Shown here piece by piece: positions 16,327-25,215 of a stretch of DNA of 64,000 nucleotides. Numbering within the stretch: the first letter of the stretch is position 1; each line of letters opens with the position of its first letter. Source of the stretch: an uncultured Blautia sp. (GTDB lineage: Bacteria; Bacillota; Clostridia; Lachnospirales; Lachnospiraceae); the NCBI GenBank assembly GCA_900541985.1, contig UQLX01000009.1, forward strand, positions 13,263-77,262, read 5' to 3'. Under the pieces are notes generated by a model. It saw nothing but the letters and a program-made list of their open reading frames with translations. It had not been told where the DNA came from and ran no database searches. The position numbers and the translations under genes are program-made.

Positions 16327-16984
16327 TCCGATACTCCTCGTATATTTTTTGTATCTCTTCCGGTCTTTCCACAATCCACTGGGCGCCGTTTCTGTTCAGC
16401 TCCTCACGATCCCGAAATCCCCATAAAACTCCTACGGTATGCATAGCCGCAGCTTTTCCTGTTTCCATATCCGTACCGGTATCTCCGATATACAGACATT
16501 CTGCCGGAGAAACCGCCAGCATCTCAGCCGCTCTTAACGGAGCATCCGGTGCAGGCTTACGTCTTATGGAGTCACTTTGTCCAATAACAAAGTCAAAAGT
16601 ATCTCCAAAAAGTGCATTTACTACTTTTACCGCAGCCTCATGAGGTTTATTCGAGCATACAGCAAGAAGCACGCCCTGTTTTTTCAGCTTTTCCAGAAGC
16701 TCCGGAATTCCCCGGTACACTTTAACTTTATATAATGGATCTGCATCAAACCGCTGCCTGTATATCTGACGGGCATTTTCATAATGCGCGAGTTCCAGAT
16801 CCCCGGCATCTTTCAGGCAGCGGCGAATCAGCATATCAGCTCCCTCTCCGCAGTAATATCTGAAGTTATCCACCGGCATTTCGTTCAGTCCCAGCTCTTT
16901 CATCAGTTGATTTGCAACAGCCGCCATAGATTCCAGCGTATCTGCCAGTGTACCGTCAAGGTCAAAAATGCATGCTTTGATCAT
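16319..16984 (-). CDS. HAD hydrolase, phosphoglycolate-phosphatase type
   Basis: A 221-residue HAD phosphatase with a helical C1 cap: ACIFDLDGTLADTLESM (catalytic Asp pair), LLAVCSNKPHEAA (motif II), RRKPAPDAPL (Lys motif) and CLYIGDTGTDMETGKAAAM (motif IV). It resembles Gph/PpaX. Likely substrates are phosphoglycolate or pyrophosphate. Overlaps maf by 4 bases and the following Cof-type gene by 8 bases, a translationally coupled cluster. Confidence 0.87.
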   Translation of the reverse strand: MIKACIFDLDGTLADTLESMAAVANQLMKELGLNEMPVDNFRYYCGEGADMLIRRCLKDAGDLELAHYENARQIYRQRFDADPLYKVKVYRGIPELLEKLKKQGVLLAVCSNKPHEAAVKVVNALFGDTFDFVIGQSDSIRRKPAPDAPLRAAEMLAVSPAECLYIGDTGTDMETGKAAAMHTVGVLWGFRDREELNRNGAQWIVERPEEIQKIYEEYRND

Positions 16985-17571
16985 AGCTTCTCCCTCAGTT
17001 CAATTCCAAGTTTTTTTGTCTCATAAAAGAGTCTTCCCACCGGAAGTCCCACCACATTGGAGTATTCTCCTGAAATCGCCTTTACATAAATCCCAAAAAG
17101 TCCCTGTATCCCATAGCTTCCTGCTTTATCCATGGGTTCCCCGGTTTTTACATATTCTCTGATTTCCTGTTCGGATACCGGATAAAAGCTGACATCTGTC
17201 CGTTCTGCAAATGTATGTACCTGCCACTGCCCGGATTTATATTCCAGAACGGTTACTCCTGTATAAACCTGATGTGTATGCCCCTGAAGCATCAGGAGCA
17301 TACTTACCGCATCTTCCTCATCCATCGGCTTTCCCAGTATTTTTCCATTGCAGGACACGATCGTATCGGATCCGATGATCACTGTTCCCTCCTCTGCCGG
17401 AAACGCAACAGCAAGAGCTTTCTGTTCGGACAGTTCTTTTACAACTTCTTCCGGTTCACAGCAGGTAATACGTTCTTCACAGTCTGCCGGACATACGTCA
17501 AACTGAACACCCGCGCCAGCCAGAAGCTCCCGCCGTCTCGGTGACGCAGAAGCCAAGATAATTTTTCTCAT
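16981..17571 (-). CDS. maf: Maf family nucleoside-triphosphate pyrophosphatase
   Basis: The 196-residue Maf protein hydrolyses non-canonical or modified dTTP/UTP, a house-cleaning activity also linked to septation control. LASASPRRRELL (residues 6-17) and VIIGSDTIVSCNGKILGKP are the family signatures, with the catalytic Asp in GSDTIV. AGSYGIQG supports the dTTP/UTP-type subfamily. First gene of the maf-HAD-HAD-small protein cluster, with an ATG at 17571. Confidence 0.93.
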   Translation of the reverse strand: MRKIILASASPRRRELLAGAGVQFDVCPADCEERITCCEPEEVVKELSEQKALAVAFPAEEGTVIIGSDTIVSCNGKILGKPMDEEDAVSMLLMLQGHTHQVYTGVTVLEYKSGQWQVHTFAERTDVSFYPVSEQEIREYVKTGEPMDKAGSYGIQGLFGIYVKAISGEYSNVVGLPVGRLFYETKKLGIELREKL

Positions 17572-17699
17572 AGTCCATTCATTCCTTTTTATACTTTACT
17601 TTTTACAGTATAACCTGTGTCGAAAAATGCCGCAACTGGAAAAATCCACAAATCACGTTCTCCCCTGAGAAAGTTTTTTAATAAAATTAAAATTAATTA

Positions 17700-17728
17700 T
17701 TGACAAGTCTTTCTGTATCTGTTAATAT
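17700..17728 (+). promoter_or_regulatory. tRNA-Thr promoter
   Basis: TTGACA (17700-17705), 17 bases, then TAATAT (17723-17728). Transcription from about 17735 would give a short precursor before the tRNA at 17770. Confidence 0.8.
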
Positions 17729-17769
17729 TATCAACTGTGAGCGGCAGAAATACTGCAAAGCACACAAGT

Positions 17770-17841
17770 GCTGATGTGGCTCAGAGGTAGAGCACTTCCT
17801 TGGTAAGGAAGGGGTCACGGGTTCAATTCCCGTCATCAGCT
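17770..17841 (+). tRNA. tRNA-Thr (GGT)
   Basis: Full cloverleaf: acceptor GCTGATG/CATCAGC, D arm GCTC/GAGC, anticodon arm CTTCC/GGAAG with loop TTGGTAA (anticodon GGT) and T arm ACGGG/CCCGT with loop TTCAATT. The CCA end is not encoded; TTA follows. A terminator begins 4 bases downstream. Confidence 0.97.
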
Positions 17842-17844
17842 TAA

Positions 17845-17877
17845 GGAATCAGAATTTACTTTCTGATTCCTTTTTTT
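17845..17877 (+). terminator. tRNA-Thr terminator
   Basis: GGAATCAGAA (17845-17854) pairs with TTCTGATTCC (17861-17870), followed by a run of T to 17877. Confidence 0.9.
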
Positions 17878-17970
17878 GTACCAGCAATTCGCTATTTTTC
17901 CAAAAAAACTTTTAAAATAGTTATTTTTATGATATGATAAATAATCAAGAACATTTCAGGAGGGAAAGAG

Positions 17971-19638
17971 ATGGAGAACGAAACCATTTCCAAAAATTTC
18001 ATAGAAAATATCATTGATAAAGATCTGGCTGAAGGCGTATATGATACGGTACACACACGTTTCCCACCGGAGCCTAACGGCTATCTTCATATCGGTCATG
18101 CCAAATCAATTCTTTTAAATTACGGACTTGCTCAGGAATATAACGGCAAGTTCAATATGCGTTTTGACGATACAAACCCGACCAAGGAAAAAATCGAATT
18201 TGTAGAGTCCATTAAAGAAGATATCCACTGGCTGGGTGCCGACTGGGAGGATCGTCTTTTCTTCGCATCTGATTACTTTGACCAGATGTACGAGGCTGCG
18301 GTAAAACTGATAAAAAAAGGCAAAGCTTTTGTCTGCGATCTGACTGCCGACCAGATCCGCGAATATCGCGGCACTCTTACCGAGCCCGGAAAAGAAAGTC
18401 CTTACCGCGATCGTTCCGTAGAGGAAAACCTTCGTCTTTTTGAGGAAATGAAGGACGGCAAATATGCAGACGGAGAAAAAGTACTTCGCGCCAAGATCGA
18501 CATGGCATCTCCTAACATGAATATGAGAGATCCTGTTATCTATCGTGTGGCACATATGACTCACCATAACACCGGTGATAAATGGTGCATTTATCCCATG
18601 TATGATTTCGCACATCCTATCGAGGATGCCATCGAGGGAATCACGCATTCTATCTGTACCCTGGAATTTGAGGATCACAGACCGCTTTATGACTGGGTGG
18701 TAAAAGAACTGGAATATCCGCATCCTCCTAAACAGATTGAATTTGCAAAACTCTATCTGACAAATGTTGTCACAGGCAAACGTTATATTAAAAAGCTGGT
18801 AGAAGAAGGAATCGTAGACGGCTGGGATGATCCGCGTCTGGTATCCATTGCAGCACTCCGCCGCCGTGGTTTTACTCCGGAATCCATCAAAATGTTTGTG
18901 GATCTCTGTGGTGTTTCCAAGGCAAACAGTTCTGTAGACTATGCAATGCTGGAATACTGCATCCGCGAGGATCTGAAGCTGAAACGTCCCCGTATGATGG
19001 CTGTTCTGGATCCGATCAAACTTGTGATCGACAATTATCCGGAAGGGCAGACAGAATATCTGGACGCTCCGAACAATATGGAAAACGAATCTCTCGGCTC
19101 CCGTAAGATCCCGTTCGGAAAAGAGCTTTATATTGAAAGAGACGACTTCATGATCGATCCTCCAAAGAAATACAAGAGACTTTTCCTTGGCACCGAGGTT
19201 CGTCTGATGAATGCATATTTCGTTACCTGCACCGGCTTTGAAACAGATGACGACGGAACTGTAAGAGTTGTTCACTGTACCTATGATCCGGCAACCAAAG
19301 GCGGAAACGCACCGGATGGCCGTAAGGTAAAAGGTACGATCCACTGGGTAGAAGCTTCTCAGGCAGGAAAAGTTACCGTCCGCCTTTATGAAAATATTGT
19401 TGATGAGGAAAAAGGGGTCTATAACAAGGAAGATGGCTCTCTGAACCTGAACCCGAACTCTCTGACTACAGTCAGCGCTTATGCAGAACCTGAACTTATG
19501 AAGGCAAAAGGCTATGACAGCTACCAGTTTGTAAGAAACGGTTTCTTCTGCGCAGATATTCACGACTCCAAAGACGGACAGCCTGTATTCAACCGCATTG
19601 TATCTCTGAAGAGCTCTTTTAAGCTTCCAAAGGCATAA
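17971..19638 (+). CDS. glnS: Glutaminyl-tRNA synthetase
   Basis: A 555-residue class I synthetase that charges tRNA-Gln. FPPEPNGYLHIGHAKS holds the HIGH motif (residues 40-43), NMRFDDTNP is the GlnRS/GluRS-type acceptor motif, and HPIEDAIEGITHSICTLEF is GlnRS-specific. The KMSKS-like loop is unusual: VVTGKRYIKKLVEEG, where E. coli has VMSKRKLNLLV; the Lys-Arg pair is kept. A C-terminal beta-barrel anticodon domain follows. The ATG comes after AGGAGGG. It is a single gene between the tRNA-Thr unit and a terminator shared with the convergent acidic protein gene. Confidence 0.95.
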   Translation: MENETISKNFIENIIDKDLAEGVYDTVHTRFPPEPNGYLHIGHAKSILLNYGLAQEYNGKFNMRFDDTNPTKEKIEFVESIKEDIHWLGADWEDRLFFASDYFDQMYEAAVKLIKKGKAFVCDLTADQIREYRGTLTEPGKESPYRDRSVEENLRLFEEMKDGKYADGEKVLRAKIDMASPNMNMRDPVIYRVAHMTHHNTGDKWCIYPMYDFAHPIEDAIEGITHSICTLEFEDHRPLYDWVVKELEYPHPPKQIEFAKLYLTNVVTGKRYIKKLVEEGIVDGWDDPRLVSIAALRRRGFTPESIKMFVDLCGVSKANSSVDYAMLEYCIREDLKLKRPRMMAVLDPIKLVIDNYPEGQTEYLDAPNNMENESLGSRKIPFGKELYIERDDFMIDPPKKYKRLFLGTEVRLMNAYFVTCTGFETDDDGTVRVVHCTYDPATKGGNAPDGRKVKGTIHWVEASQAGKVTVRLYENIVDEEKGVYNKEDGSLNLNPNSLTTVSAYAEPELMKAKGYDSYQFVRNGFFCADIHDSKDGQPVFNRIVSLKSSFKLPKA

Positions 19639-19642
19639 AAAT

Positions 19643-19690
19643 ACGGGCAGGAATTATCTTTACACAAGATAGTTCCTGCCCGTTTTCTTT
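19643..19690. terminator. glnS terminator
   Basis: ACGGGCAGGAA-TATCTT pairs with AAGATA-TTCCTGCCCGT (19643-19683) around a five-base loop, followed by TTTTCTTTTTT. The A-run on the other side is short, so it mainly serves glnS. Confidence 0.9.
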
Positions 19691-19691
19691 T

Positions 19692-20030
19692 TTATTCTTC
19701 TGTTATTTCAGATTCCGCTTCCGGTTCCGCCTCTTCTTTGGCCTCTTCTTTGGCCTCTTCTTCAGTTTCTTCTTTTTCCTCTGTATCTGTCATGACTTCT
19801 TCTACTGCTTCTTCTGCCTCTTCCCAGGATGCAAAAGCCTCCGGATCTTCTTCTGTCTTCGGCTCATCCGCAGTTTCTTCAACGAATTCAAAATCGTCGA
19901 AATCATCATCGAAATCATCAAAGTCATCTACTCTTTTTTTCTTCAGTACCAATGCAGCGATTGCGCCTGCAGCCGCTGCTGCTGCAGCTCCCACAGCTAC
20001 TAATCCCCAATATTTGTTTGCCTTTGCCAT
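19692..20030 (-). CDS. Membrane-anchored acidic protein, 112 aa
   Basis: An Ala/Gly-rich membrane helix (about residues 9-29, LVAVGAAAAAAAGAIAALVL) and a KKKR stop-transfer patch precede an extremely acidic, probably disordered tail with DDFDD repeats and TEEEAKEEAKEEAEPEAES. The tail is cytoplasmic by charge. A directly repeated 12-base unit encodes the KEEA repeat. Function unknown. It lies downstream of sigH. Confidence 0.7.
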   Translation of the reverse strand: MAKANKYWGLVAVGAAAAAAAGAIAALVLKKKRVDDFDDFDDDFDDFEFVEETADEPKTEEDPEAFASWEEAEEAVEEVMTDTEEKEETEEEAKEEAKEEAEPEAESEITEE

Positions 20031-20128
20031 AATATACTGCTCCTTTCATTTCCGGCCAGATGGTCATTATGATCTTTCAATAAATAATCTGCTTCTATTG
20101 TACTACTTTTTGTGCAAAAAAGAAAGGG

Positions 20129-20725
20129 CTATTTACTTTTGAAGTTTTCAATACATTCCCTGATTTTGCCCCGAATCCTCTGAAGGGCATTATCTACTGA
20201 TTTCGGTTTTTTCCCCATCCATTCAGCAATCTGAACGTATCCATAGCCGCGTAGGTAATAACTGAGCACTTCATTTTCCATCGGGCTCAGAGCTTTGCTG
20301 ATCTCTTTTTCAAGAATCCCTGTAGTTTCTCTGTCTATGATCAGCGCCTCCGGATTTTCAGACCAGAGTCCTTCTAATGTACCGGACTCTTCCTCTTCAC
20401 TGAGAGAAACGTAGGAATTCAGCGGAATGTGCTTCTGCCTGGTGGAATTTTTTACCGCAGTATAAAGCTGCCTGTCTATGCACAAAGCCGCAAAGGTCCG
20501 GAAAGAGGTTTCTCTGTCCGGACGATAATCCTGTACAGCTTTAAAAAGCCCTATCATCCCCTCCTGTATCAGATCGTCCGTCTCTCCACCAATCAGATAC
20601 ATTGCCCGGGCTCTTTTACGGACAAGCTCCTTATATTTTTCCATCAGATAATCTGATATTTCCTTTTCTCCCTGACGAAGCCTCCGGATCAGCTCCTCAT
20701 CACTGCACGATTCATAACGGTTCAT
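20129..20725 (-). CDS. sigH: RNA polymerase sigma-H factor
   Basis: A 198-residue sigma-70-family factor of the SigH (Spo0H) type. Region 2 reads MYLIGGETDDLIQEGMIGLFKAVQDYRPD followed by SFRTFAALCIDRQLYTAVK, and RQKHIPLNSYVSL is almost diagnostic for SigH. Region 4 (ALSPMENEVLSYYLRGYGYVQIAEWMGKKPKSVDNALQRIRGKI) supplies the -35-binding helix-turn-helix. SigH drives early sporulation genes in Clostridia and Bacilli. Its place after rlmB and mrnC matches the conserved B. subtilis neighbourhood. Confidence 0.95.
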   Translation of the reverse strand: MNRYESCSDEELIRRLRQGEKEISDYLMEKYKELVRKRARAMYLIGGETDDLIQEGMIGLFKAVQDYRPDRETSFRTFAALCIDRQLYTAVKNSTRQKHIPLNSYVSLSEEEESGTLEGLWSENPEALIIDRETTGILEKEISKALSPMENEVLSYYLRGYGYVQIAEWMGKKPKSVDNALQRIRGKIRECIENFKSK

Positions 20726-20745
20726 AGTATCTCCGTTCCCTGCGC

Positions 20746-21483
20746 TTATTCTGCATTCATTCTCTGACGTACAATTTCATATGCCAGCACTCCTGCTGCC
20801 ACAGACGCATTCAGAGAATCAATATCTCCCTTCATAGGGATAGAGGCCGTGAAATCACAGGCTTCCCGAACCAGACGGCTGACTCCTTCTCCTTCATTTC
20901 CCACGATCAGACCGATCGGTCCGGTGAGGTTCAGCTGATACATGGATTCGCCGCCCATATCTGCGCAGACAAACCAGATTCCCTTTTCTTTTAACTCTTC
21001 AATCGTACGGACCAGATTTGTCACCTTTGCCACAGGAGTATAATGAATGGCTCCTGCCGAGGTTCTGGCCACAGTAGAAGTAAGCCCTACAGACCGTCTC
21101 TTTGGTATGATCACACCGTGGGCTCCTGCAAGATTTGCTGTACGGATAATTGCTCCGAGATTATGAGGATCCTCCACATTATCCAGAAGGATGAGGAACG
21201 GAGCCTCTCCCTTTTCCTGAGCTCTTGCCAGAATATCCTCTACGGTAGAATATTCATAAGCCGCCACCTGAGCGATCACTCCCTGATGGACCTTTGTCTC
21301 ACTGAGCTGGTCAAGACGTTCTTTTGAAACATAATTGATGATCGTATCTTTTTTGCGTGCTTCTCTGGCAATGGTACGGACAGGTTCATCCTGACATCCA
21401 TCCAGGATAAACAGCTTGTCCACGCATCTGCCGGAACGGAATGCCTCCAGAACCGCATTCCGTCCTTCTATCTGTTCACTCAT
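20746..21483 (-). CDS. rlmB: 23S rRNA 2'-O-methyltransferase RlmB (SpoU family)
   Basis: A 245-residue SpoU methyltransferase with an N-terminal L30e-like RNA-binding domain (IEGRNAVLEAFRSGR) and a knotted catalytic domain: LILLDNVEDPHNLGAIIRTANLAG (motif 1), LIVGNEGEGVSRLV (motif 2) and IPMKGDIDSLNASVAAGVLAYE (motif 3). The family member in this gene order methylates 23S rRNA near G2251. Overlaps mrnC by 4 bases. Confidence 0.93.
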   Translation of the reverse strand: MSEQIEGRNAVLEAFRSGRCVDKLFILDGCQDEPVRTIAREARKKDTIINYVSKERLDQLSETKVHQGVIAQVAAYEYSTVEDILARAQEKGEAPFLILLDNVEDPHNLGAIIRTANLAGAHGVIIPKRRSVGLTSTVARTSAGAIHYTPVAKVTNLVRTIEELKEKGIWFVCADMGGESMYQLNLTGPIGLIVGNEGEGVSRLVREACDFTASIPMKGDIDSLNASVAAGVLAYEIVRQRMNAE

Positions 21484-21905
21484 AAATCCTCCTCCCCGAT
21501 TCCCATGCGGATCAGCGCGATCATCCGCGCATATTCTTCCTTCAGATACAAATATCCCATAAGAGCCTCAAAGCCGGTAGCCCTTCGGTAATCCGCCATA
21601 GTCGCATGTTTTGCCATAGTAGGGGAATGTGCATTTCTCCCCCTGCGGTAAACACTGAGCTCTTCCGGCGTCAGTTTCTCTTCAATCACTTCCATGATCC
21701 CGGACTGCGCAGCCGCTTTTACAAGGCTGCTTGCTTTTCTGTGAAGCCGGTTTACCGGACAGTTTCCTTTTTTTACAAGAATCGTACGGATGATCAGCTC
21801 ATAGACACCGTCTCCAATATATGCCAGAGTCAGCGGAGAATAGCTTCGGATATCCTGATCCTCCAGATGAAAAAGATCCTTCAGCTCTTTTAAATTCGTT
21901 TCCAT
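21480..21905 (-). CDS. mrnC: Mini-ribonuclease III
   Basis: A 141-residue RNase III catalytic domain without a dsRNA-binding domain. LTLAYIGDGVYELIIRTIL carries the conserved Asp and Glu, and RRGRNAHSPTMAKHATMADYRRATGFEALMGYLYL the second catalytic acid region. In B. subtilis the enzyme trims 23S rRNA precursor ends. Its start overlaps the cysS end by 16 bases and its stop overlaps rlmB by 4 bases, so the three are one coupled unit. Confidence 0.95.
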   Translation of the reverse strand: METNLKELKDLFHLEDQDIRSYSPLTLAYIGDGVYELIIRTILVKKGNCPVNRLHRKASSLVKAAAQSGIMEVIEEKLTPEELSVYRRGRNAHSPTMAKHATMADYRRATGFEALMGYLYLKEEYARMIALIRMGIGEEDL

Positions 21906-23296
21906 TTTACTCCTTCACGGGTATCCTTCAGTTCAATACCCATTTCAAGCAGCTTATCCCGGATCTCATCTGCCTTTGCAAAATCTCTTGCTTTTCTTGC
22001 GGCCTGACGTTCTTCAATAAGGGCCTCGATATCAGAATCCAGAGCCTCTTCCTTTTTCAGGACAATCAGTCCCAGCACATCTGACAATTCCACAAGAAGA
22101 TCAAGAAGTTTCCCTGCAAGCTCTCCGCTGCTTTTTTCATTTATATTGGTGTTGGAGAATTTTACCAGCTCAAACACTGCAGCCAGTGCATCTGCCGTAT
22201 TAAAATCATCATCCATGGCTGTCTCGAATTTCTCCCGGAAAGTATCCGCCTGACGAAGCAGAAGAGCTTCTTCTTCCGTCATCTGGTCTGTATTTGCAGA
22301 CTTACGGTCATTTAAGCGCGCCGCACCTTCTACAATACGCTCAAGAGAGTTTCTGGCAGCCTCCATCAGCTCCGCACTGAAATTCAGCGGACTTCTGTAG
22401 TGGGCGTTCAGCATAAAAAATCTTAAAACCTGAAGATCATACTGCTCGCTGATCTGTCTCACAGTGCGGAAATTTCCCAGCGATTTCGACATTTTTCGAT
22501 TATCAATATTCAAAAATCCATTATGCATCCAATATTTTGAAAATATTTTGTCATTGCAGCACTCGCTTTGGGCAATTTCATTTTCATGATGAGGAAAGAT
22601 CAGGTCTTCTCCTCCTGCATGAATATCGATTTCTTCACCGAGATATTTTTTTGCCATGACAGAGCACTCAATATGCCATCCCGGACGGCCGTCGCACCAG
22701 GGAGAGGTCCAGAAAGGCTCTCCTTCTTTTTTAGGCTTCCAGAGCACAAAATCCATTGGATCTTCTTTCTGGTCTTCACCGGAAACCTGAAGCGCACGAA
22801 AGCCGGACTGAAGATCGTCCAGATTCTTATGAGAAAGCTTTCCATACTCTTTGAATTTTTTTACACGGAAATATACGGTTCCGTCTGCTGCTGCATATGC
22901 ATATCCCTTGTCGATCAGCGTCCGGATCATGTCGATCATCCCGTTAATTTCCTGTGTAGCCTGAGGGTGTGTGGTTGCAGGCTTCACATTCATTCCTGCC
23001 ATGTCTTTTTTGCACTCCTCAATATAGCGGCTGGAGATTTCCTCCGAGCTCACCCCTTCTTCCATGGCTTTTTTGATGATCTTATCATCCACATCAGTAA
23101 AGTTGGATACAAAATTCACCTGATATCCTTTATACTCCATATAACGACGTACAGTATCAAAAATGATCATAGGACGTGCATTTCCTATATGAATCAGATT
23201 ATATACCGTCGGTCCGCAGACGTACATTTTTACCTTTCCTTCTTCCAACGGCACGAACTCTTCTTTTCTGCGTGTCATGGTGTTAAAAAGCTTCAT
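21890..23296 (-). CDS. cysS: Cysteinyl-tRNA synthetase
   Basis: A 468-residue class I synthetase. MYVCGPTVYNLIHIGNARP contains the zinc Cys and the HIGH-type motif. WHIECSVMA and HHENEIAQSE supply the other zinc ligands, and NRKMSKSLGN is KMSKS. I choose the ATG at 23296, with GGAGGAGAA five bases upstream, over a longer frame to 23326. It follows ispF by 45 bases within the ispF-cysS-mrnC-rlmB-sigH block. Confidence 0.97.
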   Translation of the reverse strand: MKLFNTMTRRKEEFVPLEEGKVKMYVCGPTVYNLIHIGNARPMIIFDTVRRYMEYKGYQVNFVSNFTDVDDKIIKKAMEEGVSSEEISSRYIEECKKDMAGMNVKPATTHPQATQEINGMIDMIRTLIDKGYAYAAADGTVYFRVKKFKEYGKLSHKNLDDLQSGFRALQVSGEDQKEDPMDFVLWKPKKEGEPFWTSPWCDGRPGWHIECSVMAKKYLGEEIDIHAGGEDLIFPHHENEIAQSECCNDKIFSKYWMHNGFLNIDNRKMSKSLGNFRTVRQISEQYDLQVLRFFMLNAHYRSPLNFSAELMEAARNSLERIVEGAARLNDRKSANTDQMTEEEALLLRQADTFREKFETAMDDDFNTADALAAVFELVKFSNTNINEKSSGELAGKLLDLLVELSDVLGLIVLKKEEALDSDIEALIEERQAARKARDFAKADEIRDKLLEMGIELKDTREGVKWKRI

Positions 23297-23341
23297 AACT
23301 GTTCTCCTCCGATTTCTATATTCCATCCGTTTTCGGATCTC

Positions 23342-23815
23342 TTATTTTTCTTCCAAAAGGCAGACTGCCTGAGAAGCAATCCCCTCTCCTCTTCCCGTGA
23401 ACCCCAGTCCTTCTTCCGTTGTTGCCTTTATGTTCACCCTGGTCTCGGAGACTCCCATTGCTTCAGCCAGATTTTTACGCATCTGGGGAATATGGGGCGC
23501 CATTTTGGGTTTCTGTGCAATGATCACAGCATCCACATTTCCCACGGAATATCCTTTTTCTTCCAGAAGTCCCATTACATGAGTGAGAAGCCGGATACTG
23601 GAAATCCCCTTATATGCCGGGTCTGTATCCGGAAAATGCTTTCCAATGTCTCCAAGGGCAGCCGCACCAAGAAGCGCATCCATCACTGCATGGATCAGCA
23701 CATCTGCATCTGAATGTCCGATAAGTCCTTTTTCCCAGGGAATCTTCACTCCTCCAAGGATCAGATCCCGATCCTCTGTCAGCTTATGTACATCATATCC
23801 CATCCCAACTCTCAT
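23342..23815 (-). CDS. ispF: 2-C-methyl-D-erythritol 2,4-cyclodiphosphate synthase
   Basis: The 157-residue enzyme closes the cyclic diphosphate ring in the MEP isoprenoid pathway. GMGYDVHKLTEDR (zinc Asp/His) and LIGHSDADVLIHAVMDALLGAAALGDIG, followed by FPDTDP, are diagnostic. It is a trimer in the cytosol. It begins 3 bases after the glycerol-1-phosphate dehydrogenase stop, a tight coupling. No ispD lies beside it. Confidence 0.96.
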   Translation of the reverse strand: MRVGMGYDVHKLTEDRDLILGGVKIPWEKGLIGHSDADVLIHAVMDALLGAAALGDIGKHFPDTDPAYKGISSIRLLTHVMGLLEEKGYSVGNVDAVIIAQKPKMAPHIPQMRKNLAEAMGVSETRVNIKATTEEGLGFTGRGEGIASQAVCLLEEK

Positions 23816-23817
23816 GG

Positions 23818-25089
23818 TTATTCTCCTTTCACATCCAGCATTTTACTGACTCTCAGAAAGCTCAGTCTCCTTCGCACATATGGCGCCAGTTTTAAACTTA
23901 CCGGAATCACGGAATCTGTCAGGCCGATATCATAAACGCTTTTTTTACAGCCTGCTGTCTCCATAAGACGGCCAAGTTCTTCCTCTTCCGGAAGTTTATC
24001 TATGAGATCTGCAATTCTCTCCAGACTGTCCGACAGTCTGCCGGGATCGACCTCACGCAAAAGCTCCGGCTCATTTTCCATGCGAATCCCCTCAAGAAGT
24101 CCTTTTTTTCCAAAAGTCTCTTCCAGAAGAGCATCTTCCGCTTCACAGGTCCTGACACGACACCGGCCTTCTCTTACTGCCCGGGCCAGACGTTTGTATT
24201 CTTTCAGCACCAGCATGGTTCCCACTGAAACCTTTTCGCCATGAAGTGCATCCAGATGACCGTTAACCACTTCCATTTCCCACAGATGAGAAAGATGATG
24301 CTCCGCACAGGACGCGGGTCTGGAATTTCCCACCATCTGCATGGCAAGACCAGAAAGGATCAGTGCATACATCAGCTTTTCGCAGTCCTGATGATCTCCC
24401 TGGGCGATTCCTTTCAGACTGTTTGTCACTGTCTGAAGAGCCTTTTCCTCCAGTTCTATGATTTCTTCACAGATATATTCTCCGGTAAGAAGACTTGCAA
24501 TCTTCCAGTCTGTCAGGCAGATATATTTTCCCAAAAGATCAGAAACTCCTGAGACATTCAGCCTCTTCGGAGCTCCTGCAAATATATTTGTGTCGGCAAA
24601 AACCGCCAGAGGCGCTGCCGCAGGAACAGTTCTCTTCAGACCGTTCCAGGTCATTGCCGCAACATTTGATACGAATCCGTCCACACTTGCCGCTGTAGGA
24701 ACAGAGACAAAAGGAATTTTATACTGAAAAGCAAGATAACGACTGATGTCATGGATAGTGCCGCTTCCAACTGCCAGAATCAGATCTATGTCTTCTTCCA
24801 TACAGTTTTCCACGATTTCCACCGCATGTTCATCTGCATGCAGATCCTCCGCGTCCAGGATCAGAACCTGACATCTGTCATAAATATCTTCCATGATTTC
24901 TTCTGTAGCTTTTACAGTATTTGTGTCACAAATGAGAAGCGGTGATATATATTCCTTCAGAAAGCCCTCTGACATGGCTTCCTCCAGTTTTTCCACTGCT
25001 CCTGCCTCTATGATAATTTCCTCTACCTCTATGTGATGTTCTTTTCCGCACCTGCAAGGTCGGCCAAAATCATCCGTATCGACTCGCAT
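23818..25089 (-). CDS. sn-Glycerol-1-phosphate dehydrogenase (AraM/EgsA type)
   Basis: A 423-residue iron-alcohol-dehydrogenase-fold protein that should reduce dihydroxyacetone phosphate to sn-glycerol 1-phosphate. ILAVGSGTIHDISRYLAFQ (NAD loop), FVSVPTAASVDGFVSNVAAM and the metal-ligand region AEHHLSHLWEM followed by HGEKVSVGT match the bacterial AraM group. Cys residues near the start (CRCGKEH) are common in this subgroup. The product is the archaeal-type glycerol stereoisomer. I use the ATG at 25089 after GGGAGG, not the TTG at 25107 within that site. It is 2 bases from ispF. Confidence 0.88.
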   Translation of the reverse strand: MRVDTDDFGRPCRCGKEHHIEVEEIIIEAGAVEKLEEAMSEGFLKEYISPLLICDTNTVKATEEIMEDIYDRCQVLILDAEDLHADEHAVEIVENCMEEDIDLILAVGSGTIHDISRYLAFQYKIPFVSVPTAASVDGFVSNVAAMTWNGLKRTVPAAAPLAVFADTNIFAGAPKRLNVSGVSDLLGKYICLTDWKIASLLTGEYICEEIIELEEKALQTVTNSLKGIAQGDHQDCEKLMYALILSGLAMQMVGNSRPASCAEHHLSHLWEMEVVNGHLDALHGEKVSVGTMLVLKEYKRLARAVREGRCRVRTCEAEDALLEETFGKKGLLEGIRMENEPELLREVDPGRLSDSLERIADLIDKLPEEEELGRLMETAGCKKSVYDIGLTDSVIPVSLKLAPYVRRRLSFLRVSKMLDVKGE

Positions 25090-25150
25090 GTATTTTTTTC
25101 CTCCCAAATTGAAATATACTATAGTGTGATATTATACATGATTTCCCAAC

Positions 25151-25189
25151 AAAAAGAAACCCCCAGATAGATATCTCTCTGAAGGTTTC
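25151..25189 (-). terminator. ridA terminator
   Basis: On the minus strand GAAACC (25184-25189) pairs with GGTTTC (25156-25161), with TCAGA/TCTG extending the stem, followed by TTTTT. Confidence 0.75.
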
Positions 25190-25215
25190 TCGACTTTTCT
25201 TATGATCTCAGTTAA

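Noticed and set aside
18115..19563. A 482-codon open frame opposite glnS
   Set aside because: It is an antisense shadow of a well-conserved synthetase; composition is implausible and no start signal exists.
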